Shown: positions 1-7,043 of the stretch, in pieces
Layout of the letters: the number at the start of each line of letters is the position of its first letter
How positions within the stretch are numbered: position 1 is the stretch's first letter
NCBI GenBank assembly: GCA_018222765.1
Contig: JAAEZT010000003.1
Span: forward strand, 62,001-126,000
Length of the DNA stretch: 64,000 bases
From: a bacterium
GTDB taxonomy: Bacteria; Verrucomicrobiota; Verrucomicrobiia; Verrucomicrobiales; Akkermansiaceae
Direction: 5' to 3'
Program-made: the position numbers and the translations under genes
The notes under the pieces: model-generated
Seen by the model: the letters and a program-made list of their open reading frames with translations, nothing else
The model's database searches: none
Told to the model about the DNA's origin: nothing

Positions 1-609
1 GGCCGGGCATTTCCATGGGCTCATTCCGAGATACTTGGCCTGAAAGGTAAAAGCCAACTTGAGGCGGTCGTCTTTAAAGAAAGTATCGAGGACATCCACG
101 ACACTTTTCGAGGTCGCAATATAGGGAATCACCTTGAGCAACTCGTTCCGGAGATAGGCCGTGATCTTGTGGTAGGGCTTCTGCAGACAGGGATAAATCG
201 CACGTAACTTGGGCGCATGATCCTTCATGAACCGGCGATATCCTTCCTCATCTCCGGGGAAAACCTCCGCGATATTTGCGGCCATCTTCTCGATATCGTA
301 AGTCGTCTCGATCGACGTTTCCTCGTCCCAGGTCAGACGGGTCATGGGATCAAGCTTCACAAAATCCATGTAGTCATCACTGCAACGCCCGGTCTCCGCG
401 AAGATTTCGTCCAGGGTAAATTTCTGATGGAGAAAGGTCGGACCGGTATCGAAGGAATAGTCACCTACCTTCAGTTCCGCGTTCCGACCCCCCACGCGGG
501 GAGCCTTTTCTACCACCGTGACTTCAAAACCCCGGTTGGCGAGAATCATGGCGGAAGACAAACCTCCGGGACCTGCTCCAATAATAACGACTTTCTGTGG
601 GCTGCTCAT
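1..609 (-). CDS. CrtI-type FAD-dependent carotenoid (phytoene) desaturase, N-terminal part
   Basis: The first 203 residues are visible; the rest lies beyond the left edge. The start ATG at 607-609 is followed almost at once by a dinucleotide-binding fingerprint: G11-x-G13-x-x-G16, an acidic residue at E34 ending the second beta strand, and a V-G-G-R-N stretch near residue 40. The segment D-T-G-P-T-F that follows is typical of phytoene desaturases and related CrtI/CrtN/CrtD enzymes, which dehydrogenate carotenoid precursors at the membrane using FAD. It is transcribed away from gluQ, with 62 bases between the two start codons. Which carotenoid step it performs cannot be told from this part; a carotenoid isomerase or oxygenase of the same fold is possible. 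Confidence 0.85.
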   Translation of the reverse strand, partial: MSSPQKVVIIGAGPGGLSSAMILANRGFEVTVVEKAPRVGGRNAELKVGDYSFDTGPTFLHQKFTLDEIFAETGRCSDDYMDFVKLDPMTRLTWDEETSIETTYDIEKMAANIAEVFPGDEEGYRRFMKDHAPKLRAIYPCLQKPYHKITAYLRNELLKVIPYIATSKSVVDVLDTFFKDDRLKLAFTFQAKYLGMSPWKCPA

Positions 610-671
610 GACCGCTTGATAGGTAGACTAGTGATCCTTTTCACGCTAACACTTTTTCACCATAAGAAGGA

Positions 672-1493
672 ATGATCACCCGCTTCGCACCCAGTCCCAC
701 CGGATTACTCCATCTCGGACACGCCTTTGCGGCTCATCTTGCTCAGCAACTAGCCCGGAAAAACGAAGGACTCTTCCTTCTCCGCTTCGAAGACATCGAC
801 CACACCCGTGTCCGACCAGAGTATTATGCCGCAATCGAGGAGGATCTCAGATGGCTTGGGATCAAATGGGACGCTCCCCCATGCCGACAGCTAGACCGGC
901 TCGATTCCTACCAAAATGCCCTCGAAACCCTGAAATCACTCGAAGTAGTCTATCCCTGCTTCTGCACCAGACGGGAAATCGAATCCGAATTGAGCCATCT
1001 CACCAATGCCCCTCACGGCCCCGAAGGGCCACTTTACCCCGGCACCTGCCGTGATCTCAAAAACATCCCCACCGACAAAGAACCCGCCTGGCGTCTCGAT
1101 GCACAAAAAGCCGCCGCTCTGGCCGGAGCATTAACCTTCCACGACCTAAAACATGGCGAAACCACCGTCGACCCTCTCCTACTGGGCGACGTCATTCTCT
1201 CCCGCAAGGACATTGGCACCTCCTACCATCTCGCCGTCGTCTGCGACGATGCAGCCCAACACATCACACACATCACCCGGGGCGAAGACCTCCTGCCGTC
1301 GACCCACGTACACCGTCTCCTGCAAAAGCTCCTCGATCTTCCCGAGCCGAAATTCCATCACCATCAACTCGTCCACGACGATCAAGGCGAACGCCTTGCC
1401 AAACGCCACGATGCCCTCTCACTCCGAGCCCTCCGCGAATCCGGAATGAGCCCGGCCGACGTTTTTTCGCAAATGCCTCCTCTCAATTTATAA
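672..1493 (+). CDS. gluQ: Glutamyl-Q tRNA(Asp) synthetase
   Basis: This is a 273-residue catalytic-core paralogue of glutamyl-tRNA synthetase that lacks the anticodon-binding domain. The family glutamylates the queuosine base of tRNA(Asp) rather than the acceptor end. The class I signature H-L-G-H is at residues 14-17 after R-F-A-P-S-P-T-G, and the KMSKS equivalent R-L-A-K-R is at 241-245. A zinc site C96-x-C98 and Y122-x3-C126 has the spacing known for the YadB/GluQRS subfamily and separates it from full-length GltX. Length and truncation after the KMSKS loop fit the family. It stands alone, divergent from the carotenoid gene; the following frame is a gene remnant. Confidence 0.93.
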   Translation: MITRFAPSPTGLLHLGHAFAAHLAQQLARKNEGLFLLRFEDIDHTRVRPEYYAAIEEDLRWLGIKWDAPPCRQLDRLDSYQNALETLKSLEVVYPCFCTRREIESELSHLTNAPHGPEGPLYPGTCRDLKNIPTDKEPAWRLDAQKAAALAGALTFHDLKHGETTVDPLLLGDVILSRKDIGTSYHLAVVCDDAAQHITHITRGEDLLPSTHVHRLLQKLLDLPEPKFHHHQLVHDDQGERLAKRHDALSLRALRESGMSPADVFSQMPPLNL

Positions 1494-1738
1494 TCACGCA
1501 AGACCTCCGTATTGGCATCGCCGGAGACACCGCCATGGCCCGTGGTATGGCCTTTCAAATCGCTCCCCTCAACGACGACCTCGTTCCCGCCACTCTCCTC
1601 GAAAAGACGACCATCCTCCGCCCCGATATTAAAAAGGGCGAGCCCCTTACCATCGAAAACCTCCAGCTCCCCGACACCCCGTTAATCCATCTCTGGATCA
1701 AACAACGCGAGCTCCTCGAAAGTTCACATGATCGATAA
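1493..1738 (+). pseudogene. Remnant of a SAF-domain NAD(P) oxidoreductase (C-terminal end only)
   Basis: An open frame of about 80 codons runs from the end of gluQ to the stop at 1736-1738. Its last 35 residues (D-I-K-K-G-E-P-L-T-I-E-N, then a short helix rich in Gln/Arg/Glu) resemble the end of homoserine-dehydrogenase-like oxidoreductases that carry a C-terminal SAF domain, where a K-G-x-x-L/I-T-x-x-D/N-V/L motif precedes L-P. No Rossmann fold is present upstream, because that space belongs to gluQ. A 67-residue ORF from ATG 1535 could be translated, but it would encode only the domain tail. The assignment rests on motif resemblance alone. Confidence 0.45.
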
Positions 1739-1752
1739 AAGGAAGAGAATCC

Positions 1753-3078
1753 CTATGGATCGACCAACTTGACGCGAAGAAACTCTTTCGCCGCCGATCT
1801 TGCTATTTCCACTCGAGCGACTCCATCTTCCCACACAATCTCCAGTCCATCCAAGGTCACCCACGAATCTTCAGCGAGATCGGAACTTCCCTGAACTTCG
1901 TAGCCGAGGTCCGTCTCCCCTTCCCACTCCAAGGTCACGATTTCGTTACCCACGATAAGAGTAAGGTTTCGAATCACTTCATGCGCAAAGGGCAGCATTT
2001 CCAAGTCCAGATAAACCGGTCGGTGATCCTGATCCGAGGCGCCAAAAAGATTCCACCCCGGCTGAGGGCTGCTTGGCCAGAACACCGCCCCGCCAGTCAC
2101 TTCGAACCCGGCCAGCGAGGGTAAGACGTAGTCGACCCGCAGACTAAAAGTTGCAGTATCGTACTTTGCGCTCTCGCTACTCGTCCCACTTCGTTCGGGC
2201 ACAAAACTCGCATTCACCTTGGGATGATTGAGCAGTTGATTGATAGCAGAATTCACACTGTCACCACGAACCGGGTCGGCATTCTGATCCCCCGCGATGA
2301 CAAAGCGCTCTCCGACGGGGAAGTTGGCTCCCATGTATCCACTCGCGCCCTCCGTAAGATAGTCAGCCCACATGCGAATCTCGTCGTGGTTCCGTCGACC
2401 GTTGCGATCTTCCGGACCGTCAAAAACCGGTGGCGTGGGATGGCTCACTAAAAAATGAAACCGCCGTCCATCGACATCGATGGGCACATCCCAATGACTC
2501 TTCGACGAGAGACGAAAAACCCCTCGCTCATCCTCGTCATACCACGAAGTCGGTAACAAATTTCCCGGTAAATCTCTCCACAACACCTCCTCAAAAGTTC
2601 GAATCGCATCCACATCGATGGGATATTTGGAAAACACCGCCATGCCATACTTCCCCTCAAATTCACCGAAACCGAAAGCATCTCCTCCATACCCTTGATC
2701 GCCCGGAGTATCATCGACCACGCCATTGTTATCGAAGTCAAAGCCCGAGTGAGTCCCCGTGTTCGACGGCGCAGTATAGCGATAGGGGAAATTCTGCGGG
2801 GGCCTTCCATTCTGGCTCACCTTAAAATATTTGTCATTAAGCCGCGTCATCGCCGTCCCATTGACATCGAAATCAAACTCATTCAGTAAAAGCACATCCG
2901 GCTGAATGATCTGAATCATCTCGGCAACCTGCTTCGCCCGAAAATACGTCCCGGGGCGTAAGACCGCCGCCAACTCACCTTTCGTGTTTAAAGCCAGGGA
3001 AGCATTGTAGGTCGCTACACGGATTTGGGGCGCAGCCCAGATGGAAGGCATTAGAAAAAGAAGGAGTAAAAACCTCAC
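1753..3078 (-). CDS. Exported endonuclease/exonuclease/phosphatase (EEP) family protein
   Basis: A 441-residue protein with a Sec signal peptide (residues 1-15, cleavage near A-A-P). The EEP fold is supported by the N-terminal strand V-A-T-Y-N, the metal-binding glutamate E67 in L-N-E-F-D, the G-D-Q-N-A-D-P motif and the C-terminal catalytic D-Q-D-H-R-P. The family cleaves phosphodiesters in nucleic acids or phospholipids, or removes phosphates; as an exported single gene it may recover phosphate from extracellular DNA. The last 70 residues form a small beta domain (W-E-G-E-T-D-L-G-Y-E-V) of a kind common at the C-termini of exported verrucomicrobial proteins. Substrate is unknown. It converges with the upstream remnant. 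Confidence 0.85.
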   Translation of the reverse strand: MRFLLLLFLMPSIWAAPQIRVATYNASLALNTKGELAAVLRPGTYFRAKQVAEMIQIIQPDVLLLNEFDFDVNGTAMTRLNDKYFKVSQNGRPPQNFPYRYTAPSNTGTHSGFDFDNNGVVDDTPGDQGYGGDAFGFGEFEGKYGMAVFSKYPIDVDAIRTFEEVLWRDLPGNLLPTSWYDEDERGVFRLSSKSHWDVPIDVDGRRFHFLVSHPTPPVFDGPEDRNGRRNHDEIRMWADYLTEGASGYMGANFPVGERFVIAGDQNADPVRGDSVNSAINQLLNHPKVNASFVPERSGTSSESAKYDTATFSLRVDYVLPSLAGFEVTGGAVFWPSSPQPGWNLFGASDQDHRPVYLDLEMLPFAHEVIRNLTLIVGNEIVTLEWEGETDLGYEVQGSSDLAEDSWVTLDGLEIVWEDGVARVEIARSAAKEFLRVKLVDP

Positions 3079-3193
3079 AACGGGACCCTAACTTAAGTTC
3101 CCTATTCTGACAGTTGAGAATTTCTTGCGCGAATTTCCCGGTTCACGGCCCCAAGAAAGATCCGAAGGAAAAGAGGTCAACACCCCAAGAAAA

Positions 3194-3220
3194 CCCTAAT
3201 GCAATTTTATTGCATTAGGG
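3194..3220. promoter_or_regulatory. Perfect 27-bp palindrome, candidate metalloregulator operator 1
   Basis: The arms CCCTAATGCAAT and ATTGCATTAGGG are perfect inverted repeats of 12 bases around a 3-base centre. The core reads TGCAA-N5-TTGCA. It lies just before the metal-associated cassette, where a Zur- or Fur-type repressor site would be expected. No T-run follows, so a terminator is unlikely. Confidence 0.65.
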
Positions 3221-3225
3221 GGGAA

Positions 3226-3240
3226 TGCAAGTAGTTTGCA
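3226..3240. promoter_or_regulatory. Second TGCAA-N5-TTGCA palindrome, candidate operator 2
   Basis: This repeats the core of the preceding palindrome with the same 5-base spacer, its centre 26 bases further on. Only the inner arms match. It covers the TTG codon at 3236, which argues that translation of the next gene begins further downstream. Confidence 0.5.
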
Positions 3241-3244
3241 CCTC

Positions 3245-3835
3245 GTGATCGCTGCCCCACCAACCATCGCACCACATTCCCTCCGTGATCTCGCGGACGG
3301 AATTCATCAACAGATGTATTTCTGGGGACAGGATGTTTTGCGTCCGGAGGGAAATTTTTTGGTCGAGTATGGCTTCGAACGCCTCCCCTCGATGGGGCTG
3401 AAGGGAACCAGCCGCTATCGTTGCGAATGGCAAGGCGGATCCATCGAACTTTATGGAGCTTGTGCTGGTTGGTACGGAAGTGACGGCGGGTTTACCTTTA
3501 TTCGTCCCCGTCACCGTTGTTTCGTCTGGCTTTCAGGTGATGTCACCCCCATTCCCGGGGCGTGGGAAAACGACCTCATCGACAGAGCTGCGGGGAAGAA
3601 CGAACTCTATCAGGCTTCACTCCCCTTCATCGACTGGCTCCTTTCCTATGAAAAGGCCATTGTCAATCGCTTCGGCTCCGGCTATCGCCAAGCTAACTAT
3701 GCGAGCTACCGGAAGGTCCCCAAAGCCAAAGCATGGATCGAACCTCCGCTCGCGTTGAAATGGTTTCACAACTTCCGCAACTCTCCCGAACTGCTAGTCA
3801 GGCCCAGGAAACTTGCGCGCAAAAATAATCTCTAA
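3245..3835 (+). CDS. Conserved-looking cytoplasmic protein of unknown function, first gene of metal cassette
   Basis: About 196 residues with no signal peptide or membrane segment and no family that I can name. The composition looks like a real protein: W-G-Q-D-V, G-T-S-R-Y-R and repeated W/Y-G-S blocks, and a basic tail. The start is unsure: TTG 3236 lies inside the second palindrome, GTG 3245 is used here, and ATG 3314 would remove a plausible N-terminal helix. The gene is followed at once by a COG0523 GTPase and then a MerC-like protein, and preceded by tandem palindromes, so a role in metal (probably zinc) homeostasis is inferred from context only. Confidence 0.65.
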   Translation: MIAAPPTIAPHSLRDLADGIHQQMYFWGQDVLRPEGNFLVEYGFERLPSMGLKGTSRYRCEWQGGSIELYGACAGWYGSDGGFTFIRPRHRCFVWLSGDVTPIPGAWENDLIDRAAGKNELYQASLPFIDWLLSYEKAIVNRFGSGYRQANYASYRKVPKAKAWIEPPLALKWFHNFRNSPELLVRPRKLARKNNL

Positions 3836-3836
3836 C

Positions 3837-4880
3837 GTGACAAGTCCTACTCTTAGATCCCTGCCTCCGGTGATCGCATCACGCCCCATGCTGATGCTCT
3901 CCGGCTTTCTTGGTGCCGGAAAAACCACCTTGCTTAGGGCCCTCCTCGGAGAACTCACCTCCCGCAGTCTTCTCGCCGATGTTATCATAAACGACATCGA
4001 AAACGCTGAAATCGATCGGGGAACCTTACAAGACCGCGCAGCCTCAGTCGAGGCCCTCACCGGTTCCTGCGTGTGCTGCGAAGGCATGGACATGCTCTAC
4101 GGAATGATCCTCAAGGCATCCAACAGCAAGCATGATGTCCTTTTGATTGAGCTCAACGGCACGGCCGATCCTATCCCTCTGCAAGAGACCTTCACCCTCA
4201 TGCAATCTTCCTTTTTGCTTCAGCCACGCTGGCAGATCTGTGTAGTCGACGCCCGATTCTTCGGTCAGCGAAATCAGTTCCGTGAACTTGAACGACTTCA
4301 ACTCGAAAGCGCGAGTCACTACTACCTCGCCCACACCGAGGCCGCCGAGGCCCAAGACCTCACGCTACTCGAATCAAGAATCAAGGCGATTAACCCACGC
4401 GCCAGCCGCACTAATTCTGCCGAACTCGCCACCTCTCTCAGCCAGGCGGTCCGACAAAACCGGCGCCATCACGCCGCCCTCACCAAAGAAAAATCCAAGC
4501 ACGATCTCCTCACCGACTTCTCTCCTCGTCCCCCGGCCAAGCCGCACCTTCACGATCGACATCAACTCGCTCACGAATTCACCGGATGCAACATCGTCTT
4601 CCCAAAAGCCGTGGAACCCTCGCGAGTCGATGCCTGGCTCAAAGAACTTCCGCCCTCGGTCATTCGCACCAAGGCGCTCCTCACCCTGAGCACCAAGCCC
4701 AACCAACGCTTCCTCTATGAACGAGTTGGCACGCAACTCTCACCCAGACCGATTCCGGTCCGCGCTGTCGACTCCGTCCCCTGCTCGGCACTCTTCATCG
4801 GCTCGGACCTCCAACCAGACGAAATCCTCCGAATCACCAGCGAGGCCCTCCACCCCGATTGCCACTTTCCAGAAAAATGA
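3837..4880 (+). CDS. COG0523 (CobW/ZNG1-like) metal-chaperone GTPase
   Basis: About 347 residues from GTG 3837, directly after the stop of the previous gene; TTG 3813 or ATG 3888 are alternatives. Walker A is G-F-L-G-A-G-K-T-T (K near residue 29) and the family metal motif is C-V-C-C at about 78-81. The G3E-type E-L-N-G-T-A-D-P follows, and a CobW C-terminal domain fills the last 90 residues. COG0523 proteins deliver zinc, cobalt or nickel to target enzymes. Odd point: where the guanine-specificity motif N-K-x-D is expected, after the strand ending Y-Y-L-A, the sequence reads H-T-E-A. The stop overlaps the MerC-like start (ATGA), so the genes are translationally coupled. Zinc is the likeliest metal, by context. 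Confidence 0.85.
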   Translation: MTSPTLRSLPPVIASRPMLMLSGFLGAGKTTLLRALLGELTSRSLLADVIINDIENAEIDRGTLQDRAASVEALTGSCVCCEGMDMLYGMILKASNSKHDVLLIELNGTADPIPLQETFTLMQSSFLLQPRWQICVVDARFFGQRNQFRELERLQLESASHYYLAHTEAAEAQDLTLLESRIKAINPRASRTNSAELATSLSQAVRQNRRHHAALTKEKSKHDLLTDFSPRPPAKPHLHDRHQLAHEFTGCNIVFPKAVEPSRVDAWLKELPPSVIRTKALLTLSTKPNQRFLYERVGTQLSPRPIPVRAVDSVPCSALFIGSDLQPDEILRITSEALHPDCHFPEK

Positions 4881-5521
4881 ACACCACTACTCTAACTCCT
4901 CCAGCGATCGATCTTCCGAAGGCCGATCGAATCGGCGTCGCTGCCTCCGTCCTCTGTGCCATTCACTGCGGACTCGCGCCAGTCCTACTCATCGCCATGC
5001 CCGCCTTCGGACGCATCTGGGCCCATCCCGCGTCCCATGCGCTTGTCGCGATTTTCATCGTGCCACTTGCAGCCTTCTCCATCCGTAAAGGCTATCGTAC
5101 CCACGGAAAACGCTGGGTCATGGTCTCCGCAATGATCGGAATTCTTTTCGTGCTCGTCGGGGCTGCTCTCCCGGCCTTCTCAAAGGAAACGCCAATCAAT
5201 AATCCCGCTCCTCAGGTCGCAGCCCCGATCGAAACTGAGGAAACCGAAGAGGGCACCTGCGACGCCCCGACCTGTGAAGAGACTACTTGTGATTTATGCC
5301 CTTCCTTGGCCGAGACCGAATCGTCTGAGGAGCCTATCGCCTGCATCGATAACTGCTGCCCCAGCGTGCAAGTCAGCGAGACCGGAGAAATGTCACTGCA
5401 CATTCCACCCGCCGCCATCATCACCACTCTCGGAGGGGTCTTTCTCATCGTCGCTCACATCGGTAATCTCTGTGGCTGCGCCCACGCATGCCGACAAGCC
5501 ACCTGCGGCGAATGCGCATAG
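4877..5521 (+). CDS. MerC-domain integral membrane protein with Cys-rich loop
   Basis: 214 residues from ATG 4877, which overlaps the preceding stop by ATGA. The N-terminal half has three hydrophobic segments and the MerC signature C-A-I-H-C-G-L-A-P, a cysteine pair at the start of the first segment. A hydrophilic loop (about residues 100-160) is rich in Glu and contains several C-x3-4-C and C-C pairs, then a fourth hydrophobic segment and a Cys/His-rich tail (C-G-C-A-H-A-C). MerC proteins move Hg(II) or other thiophilic metals across the inner membrane. With a COG0523 GTPase beside it, transport or sensing of zinc is more likely than mercury resistance; no merR, merA or merP is present. Confidence 0.8.
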   Translation: MNTTTLTPPAIDLPKADRIGVAASVLCAIHCGLAPVLLIAMPAFGRIWAHPASHALVAIFIVPLAAFSIRKGYRTHGKRWVMVSAMIGILFVLVGAALPAFSKETPINNPAPQVAAPIETEETEEGTCDAPTCEETTCDLCPSLAETESSEEPIACIDNCCPSVQVSETGEMSLHIPPAAIITTLGGVFLIVAHIGNLCGCAHACRQATCGECA

Positions 5522-5527
5522 CCTTGC

Positions 5528-5850
5528 ATCTCTCCTCAATGCTTCAGTCAAACTTCCGGTCACGGTTGTTTCCAGTTTTCTCGGATCGGGAAAACTACCC
5601 TGCTCAATCACCTTCGCCGTGACCGTGACAACAAACGGCCGGCCGTCGGGAGGTTGTGCTAAACGGACGCAACAGGGACTGCGACGCCCTGACCGCCATA
5701 CTCGATGACGACTCCCTCACGGAGGAGGAAATCACCACCACAAGAGAAAGTGGCACAAGCTCTTCCCCCGGTCCTTTTCCTCAATGGAAATCATGGGAGA
5801 TGAGTGACTTCGGTCTTCAGCTGAAAAAGTTCTCCGCTCCCAACAGTTGA
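5528..5850 (+). pseudogene. Decayed second COG0523 GTPase (internal deletion and frameshifts)
   Basis: Two ends of a COG0523 protein are joined without the middle. At 5545-5640 the frame reads V-K-L-P-V-T-V-V-S-S-F-L-G-S-G-K and then needs a shift (one base missing in the Walker A lysine/threonine region) to continue as T-T-L-L-N-H-L-R-R-D-R. From about 5653 another frame gives V-V-L-N-G-R-N-R-D-C-D-A-L-T-A-I-L-D-D, an L-T-E-E-E stretch, and P-G-P-F-P-Q-W near 5775-5795, matching the family's C-terminal L-D-x-C-L-L-T and D-P-F-P-x-W. The metal motif and G domain between them are gone. This looks like a dead paralogue of the kind usually found beside an intact copy. Confidence 0.75.
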
Positions 5851-5881
5851 GAAATCACAAGCAACACGGCATAGTTCCGCC

Positions 5882-7033
5882 ATGTCCTTGATATCGCCAT
5901 CAGAAGCCGAGCAATTCATTCTCGATCACGCCTCTCTTTTGGAATCGGAATCCATTTCGATCGGAAATTCCCTGGGCCGTATCCTCCGCAAAGACCTTCA
6001 CGCCGACCGCCCTTTCCCACCCTTCGACCGCGTCACCATGGACGGCATTACTTTCCGACATGCCGGCTACACCGGAGTGCCCCTCAAGCTTCAGGGCCTC
6101 CATCCCGCAGGCTCGCCCGATCCAGACTCCCTGAAGCCAGGTCATTGCTGGCAGATCATGACGGGCGCCTCTCTCCCGCCAGACTGCGACACCGTCGTTC
6201 CTTACGAAGAAGTCGAAATCAACGAAGACTCCGCCACCATCAATTGCGAACCCACTGAAGGAATCTTCATCCACCGCGAGGGATCCGACGCACCCGCCGG
6301 CACCCGCGTCCTTTCCTCCGGCACCAAAATCGGGCCAGCTCATCTCGGCATGGCCGCGACCATCGGAGCCACTAAACTCAAAGTTACCCTCCTCCCCAGA
6401 ATCACCGTTCTCAGCACCGGCGACGAACTCATTCCTCCCGAAGAAACTCCTCTCCCCTATCAACTTCGGCAATCCAACGGACTCACCCTTGCTGCGGCTG
6501 TAAACGCCTGGGGCCCTGCCAAAGTCACCCTCGATCATCTCGCCGACGACCTGGAATCAACACGCGCCGGGATCGAGAAAGCACTTGCCCAATCCGACCT
6601 TGTCATTCTCTCCGGCGGCATTTCCAAAGGCAAAAAAGACTACGTCCGTCCTGCTCTTGAAAGCCTCATCGGCCCGCCAATCTTTCACGGTGTGGCCCAA
6701 CGTCCCGGTAAGCCATTCGCCTTCTGGCAAGGCGTCGCCGCTTTACCCGGAAATCCCAACTCTACCCTCACCACTTTCCAACGATACCTCGTTCCCCTCC
6801 TCAACAAAATGGTCGGCACAGGATCACCACCTCCAACCAACCACTCTCTTGCCTCGCCCGTCAAACAGCATCCCAAGCTCACTCAATTCCTCCCCGCCAA
6901 GTTCACTGCGGACGGAAAAGCCCAAGCCCTCTCTCCGCAAAACTCCGGCGACTTCCTCAGCGCCATGTCCGGAACCGGCTACCTCGAAATCCCACCGGGT
7001 GAGGGGACGATTAAAACGGCGCGCTTCCGCTAG
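5882..7033 (+). CDS. moeA: Molybdopterin molybdenumtransferase MoeA
   Basis: A 383-residue protein with the MoeA order of domains: an N-terminal segment (S-P-S-E-A), the linker with M-D-G near residue 58, the M-T-G-A-S-L-P-P-D-C-D-T-V-V-P motif near 95, the MoCF domain (V-L-S-T-G-D-E-L, then S-N-G and S-G-G-I-S-K-G-K-K-D) and the A-L-P-G-N-P-N-S motif before the C-terminal beta domain. MoeA inserts molybdate into adenylylated molybdopterin in the cytoplasm. Length is close to the usual 390-410 residues. It stands alone here; the only other molybdoenzyme trace is a remnant near 14.1 kb. It converges with hemL with a gap of 10 bases. Confidence 0.93.
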   Translation: MSLISPSEAEQFILDHASLLESESISIGNSLGRILRKDLHADRPFPPFDRVTMDGITFRHAGYTGVPLKLQGLHPAGSPDPDSLKPGHCWQIMTGASLPPDCDTVVPYEEVEINEDSATINCEPTEGIFIHREGSDAPAGTRVLSSGTKIGPAHLGMAATIGATKLKVTLLPRITVLSTGDELIPPEETPLPYQLRQSNGLTLAAAVNAWGPAKVTLDHLADDLESTRAGIEKALAQSDLVILSGGISKGKKDYVRPALESLIGPPIFHGVAQRPGKPFAFWQGVAALPGNPNSTLTTFQRYLVPLLNKMVGTGSPPPTNHSLASPVKQHPKLTQFLPAKFTADGKAQALSPQNSGDFLSAMSGTGYLEIPPGEGTIKTARFR

Positions 7034-7043
7034 CCCAAGCATC

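Noticed and set aside
3194-3220. Palindrome considered as a terminator of the upstream EEP gene
   Set aside because: The EEP gene reads away from it, no T-run follows on either strand, and a second copy of the core with equal spacing follows, which fits an operator better.
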